From the NCBI RefSeq assembly GCF_003977685.1, contig NZ_RYZH01000043.1:1-60570 (forward strand): a stretch of DNA of 60,570 nucleotides. The letters run 5' to 3'. The translations under genes and the position numbers were made by a program. The notes under the pieces were generated by a model that was not told the DNA's origin, made no database searches, and was given only the letters and a program-made list of their open reading frames with translations. Shown here one piece after another: positions 50,459 through 58,759 of the stretch. Numbering within the stretch: the first letter of the stretch is position 1; every line of letters begins with the position of its first letter. This stretch comes from Tautonia sociabilis (GTDB lineage Bacteria; Planctomycetota; Planctomycetia; Isosphaerales; Isosphaeraceae).

Positions 50459-50594
50459 GGCGATCGCCGAGATCGCCCCGACCTGACCGCGACCGATCGC
50501 CCTCGGTTCGGAGCCGGGGGGCCGCCGTCTCGCCCGTGCTCGAGGCCCGCCCTCGACGCGATTCCGTCCGCAATTTCCCCCAGGAGAGAACTCA

Positions 50595-51938
50595 GTGGCG
50601 ACCACCACGCCCGCGCACGATGTCAAGGATCTCGCCCTGTCCAAGGCCGGCCACAAGCGGATCCTCTGGGCCGACCGCGACATGCCCGTGCTCTCGACCA
50701 TCCGCGAGCGGTTTACCAAGGAGCAGCCGCTCAAGGGTCTGCGGATGTCGGCCTGCCTGCACGTGACCGCCGAAACGGCCAACCTCGCCCGCACCCTGAA
50801 GGCCGGCGGCGCCGACCTGGTGCTGATCGCCTCCAACCCGCTCTCCACCCAGGACGACGTCGCCGCCAGCCTGGTGCAGGACTTCGGCATCTCCGTCTAC
50901 GCGATCAAGGGCGAGGATGAGACGACCTACTACAAGCACATCGCCGCGGCGCTGGCCCACAAGCCGAACGTGACGATGGACGACGGTGCCGACCTGGTCA
51001 GCGCCATGATCTTCCTCGCGCTGAACCGGATGGACGACCTCCATGCCGAGGTCCGCTCCTGGGCCTCCAGCCTGTCGGCCGACGAGCGGTCGGGCTTCTG
51101 CGACAAGATCGTCGCGAGCATGGAGGAGACGACCACGGGAGTCATCCGTCTCCGGGCGATGGAGAAGGACGGCGTCTTGAAGCTGCCGGTCATCGCCGTC
51201 AACGATGCGCAGACCAAGCACTTCTTCGACAACCGCTACGGCACCGGCCAGAGCACAATGGACGGCGTGCTTCGCGCCACCGACATGCTCATCGCCGGCA
51301 AGAAGATCGTCGTCTGCGGCTATGGCTGGTGCGGCAAGGGCGTCGCCCTGCGGGCGAGGGGCCTGGGCGGCCACGTGATCGTCACCGAGGTCGACCCGAT
51401 CCGGGCCCTGGAGGCCGCGATGGACGGCTTCGAGGTCATGCCGATCGCCAGCGCCGCCAAGGTCGGCGACCTGTTCATCACGGTCACGGGGAACATCCAC
51501 GTGATCCGGGACGAGCACTTCGCCGCCATGAAGGACGGCGCCATGATCTGCAATTCCGGCCACTTCAACGTTGAGCTGCAGCTTGACGGCCTGGCCAAGC
51601 AGGCCAAGACGGTCACCAAGGACATCCACCCGTTCGTCGACCAGTACGAGCTGCCCAACGGGAACCGGCTGTACGTTCTGGGAGAGGGCCGGCTGATCAA
51701 CCTGGCCGCCGCTCACGGCCACCCCGCCAGCGTGATGGACATGAGCTTCGCCGCCCAGGCGCTGGCCACCGAGTGGAGCCTGAAGAACAAGGGCAAGCTC
51801 GAACACAAGGTGTATCAGGTGCCGGTGGCGGTCGACGAGTACGTCGCCAAGCTCAAGCTCCAGACGATGGGGATCGCCATCGACGAGCTGACCGCCGAGC
51901 AGACGAAGTATCTCAACAGCTGGGAACAGGGCACCTGA
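50595..51938 (+). CDS. ahcY: Adenosylhomocysteinase
   Basis: Hydrolyses S-adenosylhomocysteine to adenosine and homocysteine, removing the product inhibitor of methyltransferases and feeding the methyl cycle. The 447-residue protein starts with GTG (50595) after a CAGGAGAGA ribosome site. Features: SMEETTTGVIRL, the NAD-binding core VVCGYGWCGKGVALRARGLG with VIVTEVDPIRALEAAMDGF, the ending CNSGHFNVELQLD, and NLAAAHGHPASVMDMSFA plus a C-terminal dimer/NAD tail. An adjacent SAH riboswitch was looked for and not seen. A perfect intrinsic terminator follows. Confidence 0.96.
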   Translation: MATTTPAHDVKDLALSKAGHKRILWADRDMPVLSTIRERFTKEQPLKGLRMSACLHVTAETANLARTLKAGGADLVLIASNPLSTQDDVAASLVQDFGISVYAIKGEDETTYYKHIAAALAHKPNVTMDDGADLVSAMIFLALNRMDDLHAEVRSWASSLSADERSGFCDKIVASMEETTTGVIRLRAMEKDGVLKLPVIAVNDAQTKHFFDNRYGTGQSTMDGVLRATDMLIAGKKIVVCGYGWCGKGVALRARGLGGHVIVTEVDPIRALEAAMDGFEVMPIASAAKVGDLFITVTGNIHVIRDEHFAAMKDGAMICNSGHFNVELQLDGLAKQAKTVTKDIHPFVDQYELPNGNRLYVLGEGRLINLAAAHGHPASVMDMSFAAQALATEWSLKNKGKLEHKVYQVPVAVDEYVAKLKLQTMGIAIDELTAEQTKYLNSWEQGT

Positions 51939-51974
51939 GCCCGGGCCCTCGCCGAACCTCGCCCGCCGGGCCGA

Positions 51975-52008
51975 CCGCCGACCGCCGCGCTGGCGGTCGG
52001 CGGTTTTT
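51975..52008 (+). terminator. Intrinsic terminator after ahcY
   Basis: CCGCCGACCGCC (51975-51986), loop GCGCT, GGCGGTCGGCGG (51992-52003), then TTTTT (52004-52008). A perfect 12-pair stem with a T run, 37 bases after the ahcY stop. It is the only classical intrinsic terminator that I found in the window. Confidence 0.92.
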
Positions 52009-52046
52009 CGCGCGCCGTCGGGCGTCGGATCGGGTACCGACCTCCT

Positions 52047-52072
52047 CCCGCTCCTCGATTTCGAGGAGCGGG
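52047..52072. other. Eleven-pair hairpin before the DUF1015 gene
   Basis: CCCGCTCCTCG (52047-52057), a four-base loop, CGAGGAGCGGG (52062-52072). It lies between the ahcY terminator and the start at 52137. No T run follows; it might protect an mRNA end or be part of the leader. Confidence 0.5.
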
Positions 52073-52136
52073 GGCCTGACTGACCGAACCGGGCCCGGCG
52101 GCCGCCGGCCCGATGCCCCTCCACGGACCACCGACC

Positions 52137-53435
52137 ATGCCTGAGATCCGGCCATTCCGAGGCGTCCGCTACGACCTGGCCCGCGTGGGAGACCTGTCGA
52201 AGGTGGTGGCGCCCCCCTACGACGTCATCGGCCCCGACCTCCAACGGAAGCTCTACGACGACAGCCCGCACAACGTCATCCGCCTGGAGCTCGGCCGGGA
52301 CGAGCCCGGGGACGACGACCGGACCAACCGCTATTCCCGAGCCGCGAAACTGCTGAAGGACTGGAGGCGAGAGGGGGTGCTCGCCGACGAGTCGCACCCG
52401 AGCCTGTACGTCTATCACCAGACCTTCGAGGTCGAGGGGAAGGTGCACACCCGCAAGGGGTTCATGGCTCGGGTCCGCCTCGAGCCGTTCGGCCAGGGCA
52501 AGATCTACCCGCACGAGGAGACGATGTCCGGCCCGAAGGCCGACCGCTTGAAGCTGTACGAGGCGACCGGCTTCAACCTCAGTCCTGTCTTCGGCCTGTA
52601 TCCCGATCCGGGCAACGGGGCGCTGACCGCCGTCGAGGCCGGCATCCGGGACCGGACCCCGCTGACCGTGACCGACCACCTTGGCGTGGAGAACCGCCTC
52701 TGGCCGGTGTCCGACGTGGAGGTGCTCTCCGCCGTGCAGGGGCTCATGGCCGAGAAGCCGGTTTTCATCGCCGACGGCCACCACCGCTACGAGACGGCCG
52801 TCCGCTACCGAGACCTCCGCGCCGAGGCGGGAGAGCTGACCGGGCCTGACGACCCGGCGAACTTCTGCCTGATGATGCTCGTCTCGATGAGCGACCCGGG
52901 GTTGCAGATCCTCCCCACGCACCGGCTTGCCTCGGGATATCCGGGCCTGACCGCCCAGAAGCTGGCCGAGTTGCTCTCCCCCGAGTTCGATCTGGAGGAT
53001 TTCGGCGAAGGGCCCTCCGGCTGCCGGGCGTGCTGGCAGGAGATGGAACTGGACGGCTCCCAGAACCTGATCGGTTTCGGCACCGTCGCCGACGGCCGCT
53101 GGACCCTGGCCCGGCTCCGATCCGACGCCACGATGGACGCCCTCGTTCCCGAGCACTCTCCCGACTGGCGGAGCCTGGGCGTGAGCATCCTCCAGGAGCT
53201 GGTCTACAAGAAGCTTCTGTCAGGCCTGGGCTTCCCGGAGCGGACCTATGTCCATCTGATCGACGAGGTGCTCGCGGCGGTCGACTCCCGGTCGTGCGAC
53301 CTCGCCTGCCTTGTCCCTCCCGCGGGGATGGAGCACGTCGAGGCGATCGCGTCGAACCTGGAGAAGATGCCGCCCAAGAGCACGTACTTCTATCCGAAGT
53401 TGCTCACGGGACTGGTCCTGAACCCGATCCGATGA
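52137..53435 (+). CDS. DUF1015 family protein
   Basis: A 432-residue member of the DUF1015 (COG4198) family. It opens PEIRPFRGVRYDLARVGDLS, continues KVVAPPYDVIGPDLQRKLYD, SPHNVIRLELGRDEPGDDD, SLYVYHQTFEVEGK, IYPHEETMSGPKADRLKLYE, then VFIADGHHRYETAVRYRDL, where the GHHRYETA motif resembles a nucleotide/kinase-like active site of the family. A late segment includes PAGMEHVEAIASNLEKMPP. The family is widespread but without an agreed function; some suggest a serine kinase role (SerK-related proteins contain this DUF). Following the ahcY terminator, it should have its own promoter. Confidence 0.88.
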   Translation: MPEIRPFRGVRYDLARVGDLSKVVAPPYDVIGPDLQRKLYDDSPHNVIRLELGRDEPGDDDRTNRYSRAAKLLKDWRREGVLADESHPSLYVYHQTFEVEGKVHTRKGFMARVRLEPFGQGKIYPHEETMSGPKADRLKLYEATGFNLSPVFGLYPDPGNGALTAVEAGIRDRTPLTVTDHLGVENRLWPVSDVEVLSAVQGLMAEKPVFIADGHHRYETAVRYRDLRAEAGELTGPDDPANFCLMMLVSMSDPGLQILPTHRLASGYPGLTAQKLAELLSPEFDLEDFGEGPSGCRACWQEMELDGSQNLIGFGTVADGRWTLARLRSDATMDALVPEHSPDWRSLGVSILQELVYKKLLSGLGFPERTYVHLIDEVLAAVDSRSCDLACLVPPAGMEHVEAIASNLEKMPPKSTYFYPKLLTGLVLNPIR

Positions 53436-53616
53436 TCCCGGAGCCCCTCGGGCCGAGCGTCGCCTCGGCCCGGGGGAGACTTCTTTCCGACGACCCTGGC
53501 CGTCCGCGATTCCCGACGCTCCGCCCTGCGACGACTCCTGGATTCTTCCCGTGCTTGGGCCGCGCCGGACCCCTGGGCTCGAGCACGACGCGGGGAGCCC
53601 TCTGGAAGGAGGGGGC

Positions 53617-55347
53617 TCAGAACCCCGGTTCGCCGATCAAGTGGAGCACCTGCTCGATCCGGGCCTGACGGAAGAGGGCGGTCTCGAAGGGGGAGTAGTA
53701 CGAGGGACTGGTGTACCGGTACGGGTCGGCGGCGAGGATGCCGCCAAGGGAGCGCTGCACGACAAAGGAGCCGACCTTGCCGAGATGGCCCAGTGGCTCG
53801 GCCTCTCGGAGTATGTAGATGAAGAGATCGGTGTTGCCGTCGACGGCGGGGTCGTAGGGCCTCCCCTCGATGGCGGCGAGCAGTTCCTCGCCGGAGGGGA
53901 GGCGTTGCTCGCGGCCCCTCAGAAGGTTCGTCTCTCCCAGGTCGAGGTGCATGACGCCGTCGATGATCGTGCCCGAGCCGATATTCGGCGATCCTCCCCC
54001 GATCAGCGGGCCGGCGCCCGGGTTGGTGGGCGAGAGGGGGATGAGCAGCGTCTTCATCGTTTCGGAGAGCTTCGCGTCGAAGGCCGCCGCCGGCTGGGCG
54101 TCGGGGCCGAAGAGCAGGTCGAGCGGCACGCCCTCGGCTGACCTCAGCCGCTCGTCCACCGGGGACAGGGTGTTCCCCTGATGATCGACGATGATCCGGT
54201 TCGGGACCAGCGTGTGGCCCAGCCGCCAGACCGCCGCCGAAAACTCGACCGGCATGTTCGCGATCGGCGCGACCGTATCATCCAGCGGAGCGCCGACGAT
54301 CAGCGGGGCGAGCTGGTTGGCCACGATCCCCTGGTAGACGCCGATCACCAGGTCGCGGACCCTCGCGAAGAGCATCTCCTTCTGGCGATCGTTCAGGCCC
54401 ATTGGGTCAGCGTCGCCGAGCAGGCCGAGCATCAGCGTGTTGTGGAACCGCTGGAAGACGGCGTGGATGCGGGCGATCTGCCCGTTGTCGTCGTTCCGCT
54501 CGTCGGCGATCACCGCGACGCCGTGCTCGTCCCGGAGCACGTCGATCCCGTCGGCCCCGAGGCGGAAGAGCAGGCCGCTGTCATCATAGAACTGCGGGTC
54601 GATCGCCGGTCCGAGGCCGTAGACCGAGTCGAGGTCCAGCGCCGGGTTTCGCTTGTTGACGGGGGAGGAGGGGTCGCCGGGCCCCTGGCCCTGCACATCG
54701 AGCAGCGTCACGTCGTGGTCGACGAACTGGCCGAGGAAGACCATGCCCAGCGGGATCGAGTCGGAGAACGCGGGGGCGTTGGGGTCCTCGGCCAGGAGGG
54801 TGGAGAGGTCTTTCGCGTCGGGCCGGGCGTCCGGGTCGGCCTGAGTGTCGGGGATCAGCCGCTCGAAGGGGCTGCCGGCGGGGGTCGGGCTGCCGGTGAA
54901 GGGGCGATGGGAGGAGGAGAGGTCCTCGACCATGCCGACGACGGTCATCGGCTTCATCCGGAACGGGCGCCGGAGCACGAGGTTGAAGTCCATGCGGTCG
55001 GCGCCCATCCTCGCCTCGAACCGCATGACGAAGCGTCCTCTGCGATCAGCTTTCGAGTAGGTGTCGAATTGGCCGTCGAGATCCGAGTCCATGCCGACGA
55101 TCATGCCAGGCAGGGTGCGGCCGACGAGAACGGCCGTTCCCATCGCGGCGATACCGTCAGCGGGGGCGCCGATGCTGGAGCGGGGGGCCAGCTCGACCGA
55201 GATTGGAGCCGTCCGCTCGCGTAGGGGAGTCATTGGGCTGTTCACGCCGGGCATCACGGCCAGCAGCTCGCGGGCCTCCAGCGACTCGACTCGGGGTCGG
55301 CGCGAACGATGCCGACTCCTCCGGGGCGGGTCGGGGCGGTGAGTCAT
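53617..55347 (-). CDS. Animal-type haem peroxidase with LEPR-XLL export segment
   Basis: A 576-residue secreted haem peroxidase. The N-terminus is very basic (MTHRPDPPRRSRHRSRRPRV) and leads into SLEARELLA, a LEPR-XLL-like motif typical of large exported planctomycetal proteins. Before the catalytic domain is a segment of about 130 residues with Calx-beta- or Dockerin-like DSDLDGQFDTYSKADRRGRF. The peroxidase domain has the distal-His region MVFLGQFVDHDVTLLDVQG and the proximal-His region VWRLGHTLVPNRIIVDHQGN, both consistent with haem peroxidases. A second in-frame ATG at 55422 would add 25 residues; 55347 is preferred because it starts the basic lead. Upstream is a 215-base spacer. Confidence 0.87.
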   Translation of the reverse strand: MTHRPDPPRRSRHRSRRPRVESLEARELLAVMPGVNSPMTPLRERTAPISVELAPRSSIGAPADGIAAMGTAVLVGRTLPGMIVGMDSDLDGQFDTYSKADRRGRFVMRFEARMGADRMDFNLVLRRPFRMKPMTVVGMVEDLSSSHRPFTGSPTPAGSPFERLIPDTQADPDARPDAKDLSTLLAEDPNAPAFSDSIPLGMVFLGQFVDHDVTLLDVQGQGPGDPSSPVNKRNPALDLDSVYGLGPAIDPQFYDDSGLLFRLGADGIDVLRDEHGVAVIADERNDDNGQIARIHAVFQRFHNTLMLGLLGDADPMGLNDRQKEMLFARVRDLVIGVYQGIVANQLAPLIVGAPLDDTVAPIANMPVEFSAAVWRLGHTLVPNRIIVDHQGNTLSPVDERLRSAEGVPLDLLFGPDAQPAAAFDAKLSETMKTLLIPLSPTNPGAGPLIGGGSPNIGSGTIIDGVMHLDLGETNLLRGREQRLPSGEELLAAIEGRPYDPAVDGNTDLFIYILREAEPLGHLGKVGSFVVQRSLGGILAADPYRYTSPSYYSPFETALFRQARIEQVLHLIGEPGF

Positions 55348-55562
55348 CGAATGATCCTGGGCAGAAGAGGCTCGATCGGGTTCGACGGCGGGAGCGAGGG
55401 TCGGAAGGGTGGTCGCGCCCACTCCGAGGGCCGAGCGGTTCTCGGAACCGATCGCGGCATTTTGGAACGGGATCGCCGCGTCTCGACAAGTCTACACGAT
55501 CGCAAACCGGCGAGTTGATTCTCCTTCCGGTGCGGCCCGCCGTGTTGATTCGGGGCAACGCC

Positions 55563-56459
55563 TCAGGTCCCGGGGGGCCGTCCGGTGTCGGCATCCTGCT
55601 GGGGCGAGAGGTCGCTGGCGAAGGGCCGCGAGATCTCCGGCTCGCCGCTGGCCCGCTCCATCTCGCTCCGAAAGTGGGCCGGCGCCCACGTCCTCATGAA
55701 CCAGTCGAACGGGCCGGGGAGTAGTCGGCTCGCCTCGACGACCCAGCGGGCCGACGTGCCCGGGAAGTGGAACGCCATCCTCCGGTCGATCGCCCGGACC
55801 ATCTGCCGGACGACTCGATCGGTGGGCTCGGCGTAAGGGGCCCGGCGGGGGGCGTCGCCGGGGCGTTGCCCAAGGGCGACCGCGTGGAACTCGCTCTCGG
55901 TCCGATTGGGGCAGGTGGCCCAGACACGCACGCCGGAACCGGCCAATTCGTAACGCAGGCTGCGCACCAGCCCGTTGATCGCATGCTTGCTCGCGGCATA
56001 GGCCGACGAGTATGGCAGTCCCACGAATCCCAGGACCGACGAGACGAACATCACCTGGCCGTGTCCTCGGGCCTTCATGGCTGACAGTGCCCGACGGGTC
56101 AAATCCATCGGAGCGATGATGTTGAGTTCAACAATCGCGCGGAGGATCGCCGGATCCTCCTGGTCGAACTCGGCGTAATGGCCGATCCCCGCGTTGTTCA
56201 CCAGCAGGTCCGGCCCGCCGGGGAATTCCTCCATCGCTCGTTGCCAGAGGCGGTCGCGGAACGCCTCGTCCGTCAGATCCCCCGACTCGATCCGGAGCCC
56301 CCCCTCGGGGAGTTCCGCCGCAAGTGATTCCAGCCGATCCCGGCGCCGGGCGGTCACCAGCACGGACATCCCCCGGTCCCGGACCAGCTGCCGGGCGAGC
56401 TCGCGGCCGATGCCGGCCGAGGCCCCGGTGACGATCGCGGTGCGGACGCTTGACCTCAT
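55563..56459 (-). CDS. Short-chain dehydrogenase/reductase
   Basis: A 298-residue SDR with the cofactor loop TGASAGIG, NNAGIGHYAEF, the catalytic region VSSVLGFVGLPYSSAYAASKHAI (Ser, Tyr and Lys in place), and a C-terminal extension of about 80 residues (GTSARWVVEASRLLPGPFDW). It opens MRSSVRTAIVTG. It is close to the ketosphinganine/classical SDRs with a substrate that cannot be assigned. The divergent neighbour is ilvB. Confidence 0.88.
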   Translation of the reverse strand: MRSSVRTAIVTGASAGIGRELARQLVRDRGMSVLVTARRRDRLESLAAELPEGGLRIESGDLTDEAFRDRLWQRAMEEFPGGPDLLVNNAGIGHYAEFDQEDPAILRAIVELNIIAPMDLTRRALSAMKARGHGQVMFVSSVLGFVGLPYSSAYAASKHAINGLVRSLRYELAGSGVRVWATCPNRTESEFHAVALGQRPGDAPRRAPYAEPTDRVVRQMVRAIDRRMAFHFPGTSARWVVEASRLLPGPFDWFMRTWAPAHFRSEMERASGEPEISRPFASDLSPQQDADTGRPPGT

Positions 56460-56721
56460 GGCGTTGCTCGACGAGAAATGGCGGGGAGGGAGACTCCGAA
56501 CGCGCCGCCAGTCCGCTCCTGCCCGGGGTGCAACCACACGATCATGGGCCTGCTCCGACTCGGACTGCCACTCACCGGAGCAGGTCCAGGGTAACGCGTT
56601 CCCCATCGGGATGCGCCCGGGGACCGGTCCCGGGGAAGATTGGGCCTGTTGGAGGGGTGAACCCCGAAGGCGGAGGAGGTGTCAGGGCGGAATCCCGGTC
56701 GGCGCGCGGTGGCAGGCGCCA

Positions 56722-56751
56722 TTGCGGCCTGGCGGGGCGTCATTTTACAAT
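56722..56751 (+). promoter_or_regulatory. Sigma-70-like promoter for ilvB
   Basis: TTGCGG (56722-56727), 18-base spacer, TACAAT (56746-56751), about 88 bases before the GTG at 56839. Confidence 0.5.
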
Positions 56752-56838
56752 GATGCGTTCACGACGGGCCGGGGCCCGGCCCAAGCACCCGCCGAGACCG
56801 ACCGGAATCGACGCCTTTCTCTGACGCCGAGGCACGCC

Positions 56839-58608
56839 GTGGCCACGATCACCGAGACCGAGCCGCAGACCCGACAGAACCCGATGACCGGGGCCGAGGC
56901 CCTGGTCGAGTCGCTCTATCGGCACGGCGTGAAGGTCGTCTTCGCCTACCCGGGCGGCGCCAGCATGCCGATGCACCAGGCGTTGACCCGGTATCGGGAC
57001 ACCATCCGCACGATCCTCCCCCGCCACGAGCAGGGCGGCATCTTCGCGGCCGAGGGGTACGCCCGAGTCACCGGAGAGCCGGGCGTGGTGATGGCGACCT
57101 CCGGCCCCGGGGCGCTGAACCTCGTGACCGGCCTGGCCGACGCGAAGATGGACAGCCTGCCCCTGGTCGCGATCACCGGCCAGGTCCCCACCGGAGTGAT
57201 CGGGACCGACGCGTTCCAAGAGACGCCGATGGTCGAGGTCAGCCGGGCGATCACCAAGCATCATTATCTTGTCCAATCGGCTCGGGACATCCCCCGGATC
57301 GTCAAGGAGGCGTTCCACATCGCCCGCACCGGCCGACCGGGCCCGGTGCTGATCGACGTGCCGAAGGACATCCAGAACACGATCATCCGCGACCCGGAGT
57401 TCGACCCGCCGATGGACCTGCCCGGCTACCGCCTCCCGCCGGCGCCGGAGCCGTCTCGGCTCAGGGAGGTCGTCGAGGCGATCCGGGGCAGCAGCAAGCC
57501 GATCATCTACTGCGGCGGCGGCGTGATCGCCTCGGGGGCCGCGGAGGAGCTGCGCGAGTTCGCCTCGAAGACGAGTATTCCGGTGGCCATGACCCTGCAG
57601 GGGCTCGGCTCGCTGCCTAGCGACCATTACCTGTCCCTGGGCATGCTCGGCATGCACGGGACCGTCTACTCGAACTACGCGATCAACGAGGCCGACCTGC
57701 TGCTGGCGCTCGGCGTCCGGTTCGACGACCGCGTCACCGGCAAGCTCTCCGAGTTCGCCAAGCACGGCCGGATCGTTCACATCGACATCGACGCCTCCGA
57801 GATCAACAAGAACAAGTTCGCTCACATTCCGGTGCACGCTGACGTCAAGGAGGCGCTGGCCGCTCTGACGCCGATGGTCGAGCAGGCAGACTGGCGCGAC
57901 TGGCACCGCCAGATCGACTCCTGGCGCGCCAGCGACCCGATGACCTATCCCGACCGGGATGATGCCATCCTGCCGCAGTACGTCATCGACGAGTTCTCGA
58001 AGCTCACCGACGGCGAGTTCCTCATGTCCACCGGCGTCGGCCAGCACCAGATGTGGGCGGCGCAGTGGACCCGGTTCAAGCACCCGAGAAGCTGGGTGAC
58101 CTCCGGCGGGCTCGGGTCGATGGGCTTCGGCCTGCCGGCGGCGATGGGGATGCAGGCCGCGTTTCCCGACAAACTGGTGGTCGATATCGACGGCGACGGC
58201 TCGTTCGTGATGAACATCCAGGAGCTGGCTACGATCCACTGCGAGAAGCTGCCGGTGAAGGTGATTGTGCTGAATAACCAGCACCTCGGCATGGTCGTGC
58301 AGTGGGAGGACCGCTTCTTCGCCGGGAACCGCGCCCACACCTATCTCGGCCCGGTCGATCACCCCGAGGCCATCGGCCAGGGGGCCGGCGAGCTGCCGGA
58401 GATCACCTACCCGGACCTCGTCGGCGTCGCTCGAGGCTTCGGCATCGCCGCCCGGCAGGTCCGGCGCAAGGCCGAGCTGGTCGACGCGCTGAAGGAGATG
58501 ATCGCCCACCCCGGGCCGTTCGTGCTCGATGTGCTCGTTCCCTACCAGGAGCACGTTCTGCCGATGATCCCCGCCGGCGGAACGGTCAAAGATATCATCA
58601 AAGGCTGA
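56839..58608 (+). CDS. ilvB: Acetolactate synthase large subunit
   Basis: The thiamine diphosphate enzyme that condenses two pyruvates (or pyruvate plus 2-ketobutyrate), the first common step of valine, leucine and isoleucine synthesis. The 589-residue protein starts at GTG 56839, and has FAYPGGASMPMHQAL, the active Glu64 in LPRHEQGGIFAAEGYA, SGPGALNLVTGLADAKMD, ITGQVP and IDVPKDIQ of the FAD-binding part, and the thiamine motif GDGSFVMNIQELAT-NN. The first 15 residues are a tail before the NPMTGAEALV start. The small regulatory subunit (ilvN) is not adjacent, which is not usual for bacteria. It might be elsewhere in the genome. Confidence 0.94.
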   Translation: MATITETEPQTRQNPMTGAEALVESLYRHGVKVVFAYPGGASMPMHQALTRYRDTIRTILPRHEQGGIFAAEGYARVTGEPGVVMATSGPGALNLVTGLADAKMDSLPLVAITGQVPTGVIGTDAFQETPMVEVSRAITKHHYLVQSARDIPRIVKEAFHIARTGRPGPVLIDVPKDIQNTIIRDPEFDPPMDLPGYRLPPAPEPSRLREVVEAIRGSSKPIIYCGGGVIASGAAEELREFASKTSIPVAMTLQGLGSLPSDHYLSLGMLGMHGTVYSNYAINEADLLLALGVRFDDRVTGKLSEFAKHGRIVHIDIDASEINKNKFAHIPVHADVKEALAALTPMVEQADWRDWHRQIDSWRASDPMTYPDRDDAILPQYVIDEFSKLTDGEFLMSTGVGQHQMWAAQWTRFKHPRSWVTSGGLGSMGFGLPAAMGMQAAFPDKLVVDIDGDGSFVMNIQELATIHCEKLPVKVIVLNNQHLGMVVQWEDRFFAGNRAHTYLGPVDHPEAIGQGAGELPEITYPDLVGVARGFGIAARQVRRKAELVDALKEMIAHPGPFVLDVLVPYQEHVLPMIPAGGTVKDIIKG

Positions 58609-58759
58609 TCGCCGGCGTTCGGCCTTCCGGTCCCAGCGTCCGGCCTTCCCCTGCTGTCGGCCGGGGCGGAACAGGGGAGGGCCTTGTCGATTGCGGCTGC
58701 CAGCTCTCCGTGCAGCCCCCCCGACCCCGAGATCGGCGCCCCTCCGGAGAGCGAAAGCG

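Noticed and set aside
50459..50594. SAH riboswitch before ahcY
   Set aside because: The conserved core of that riboswitch class was looked for in this spacer and not found.
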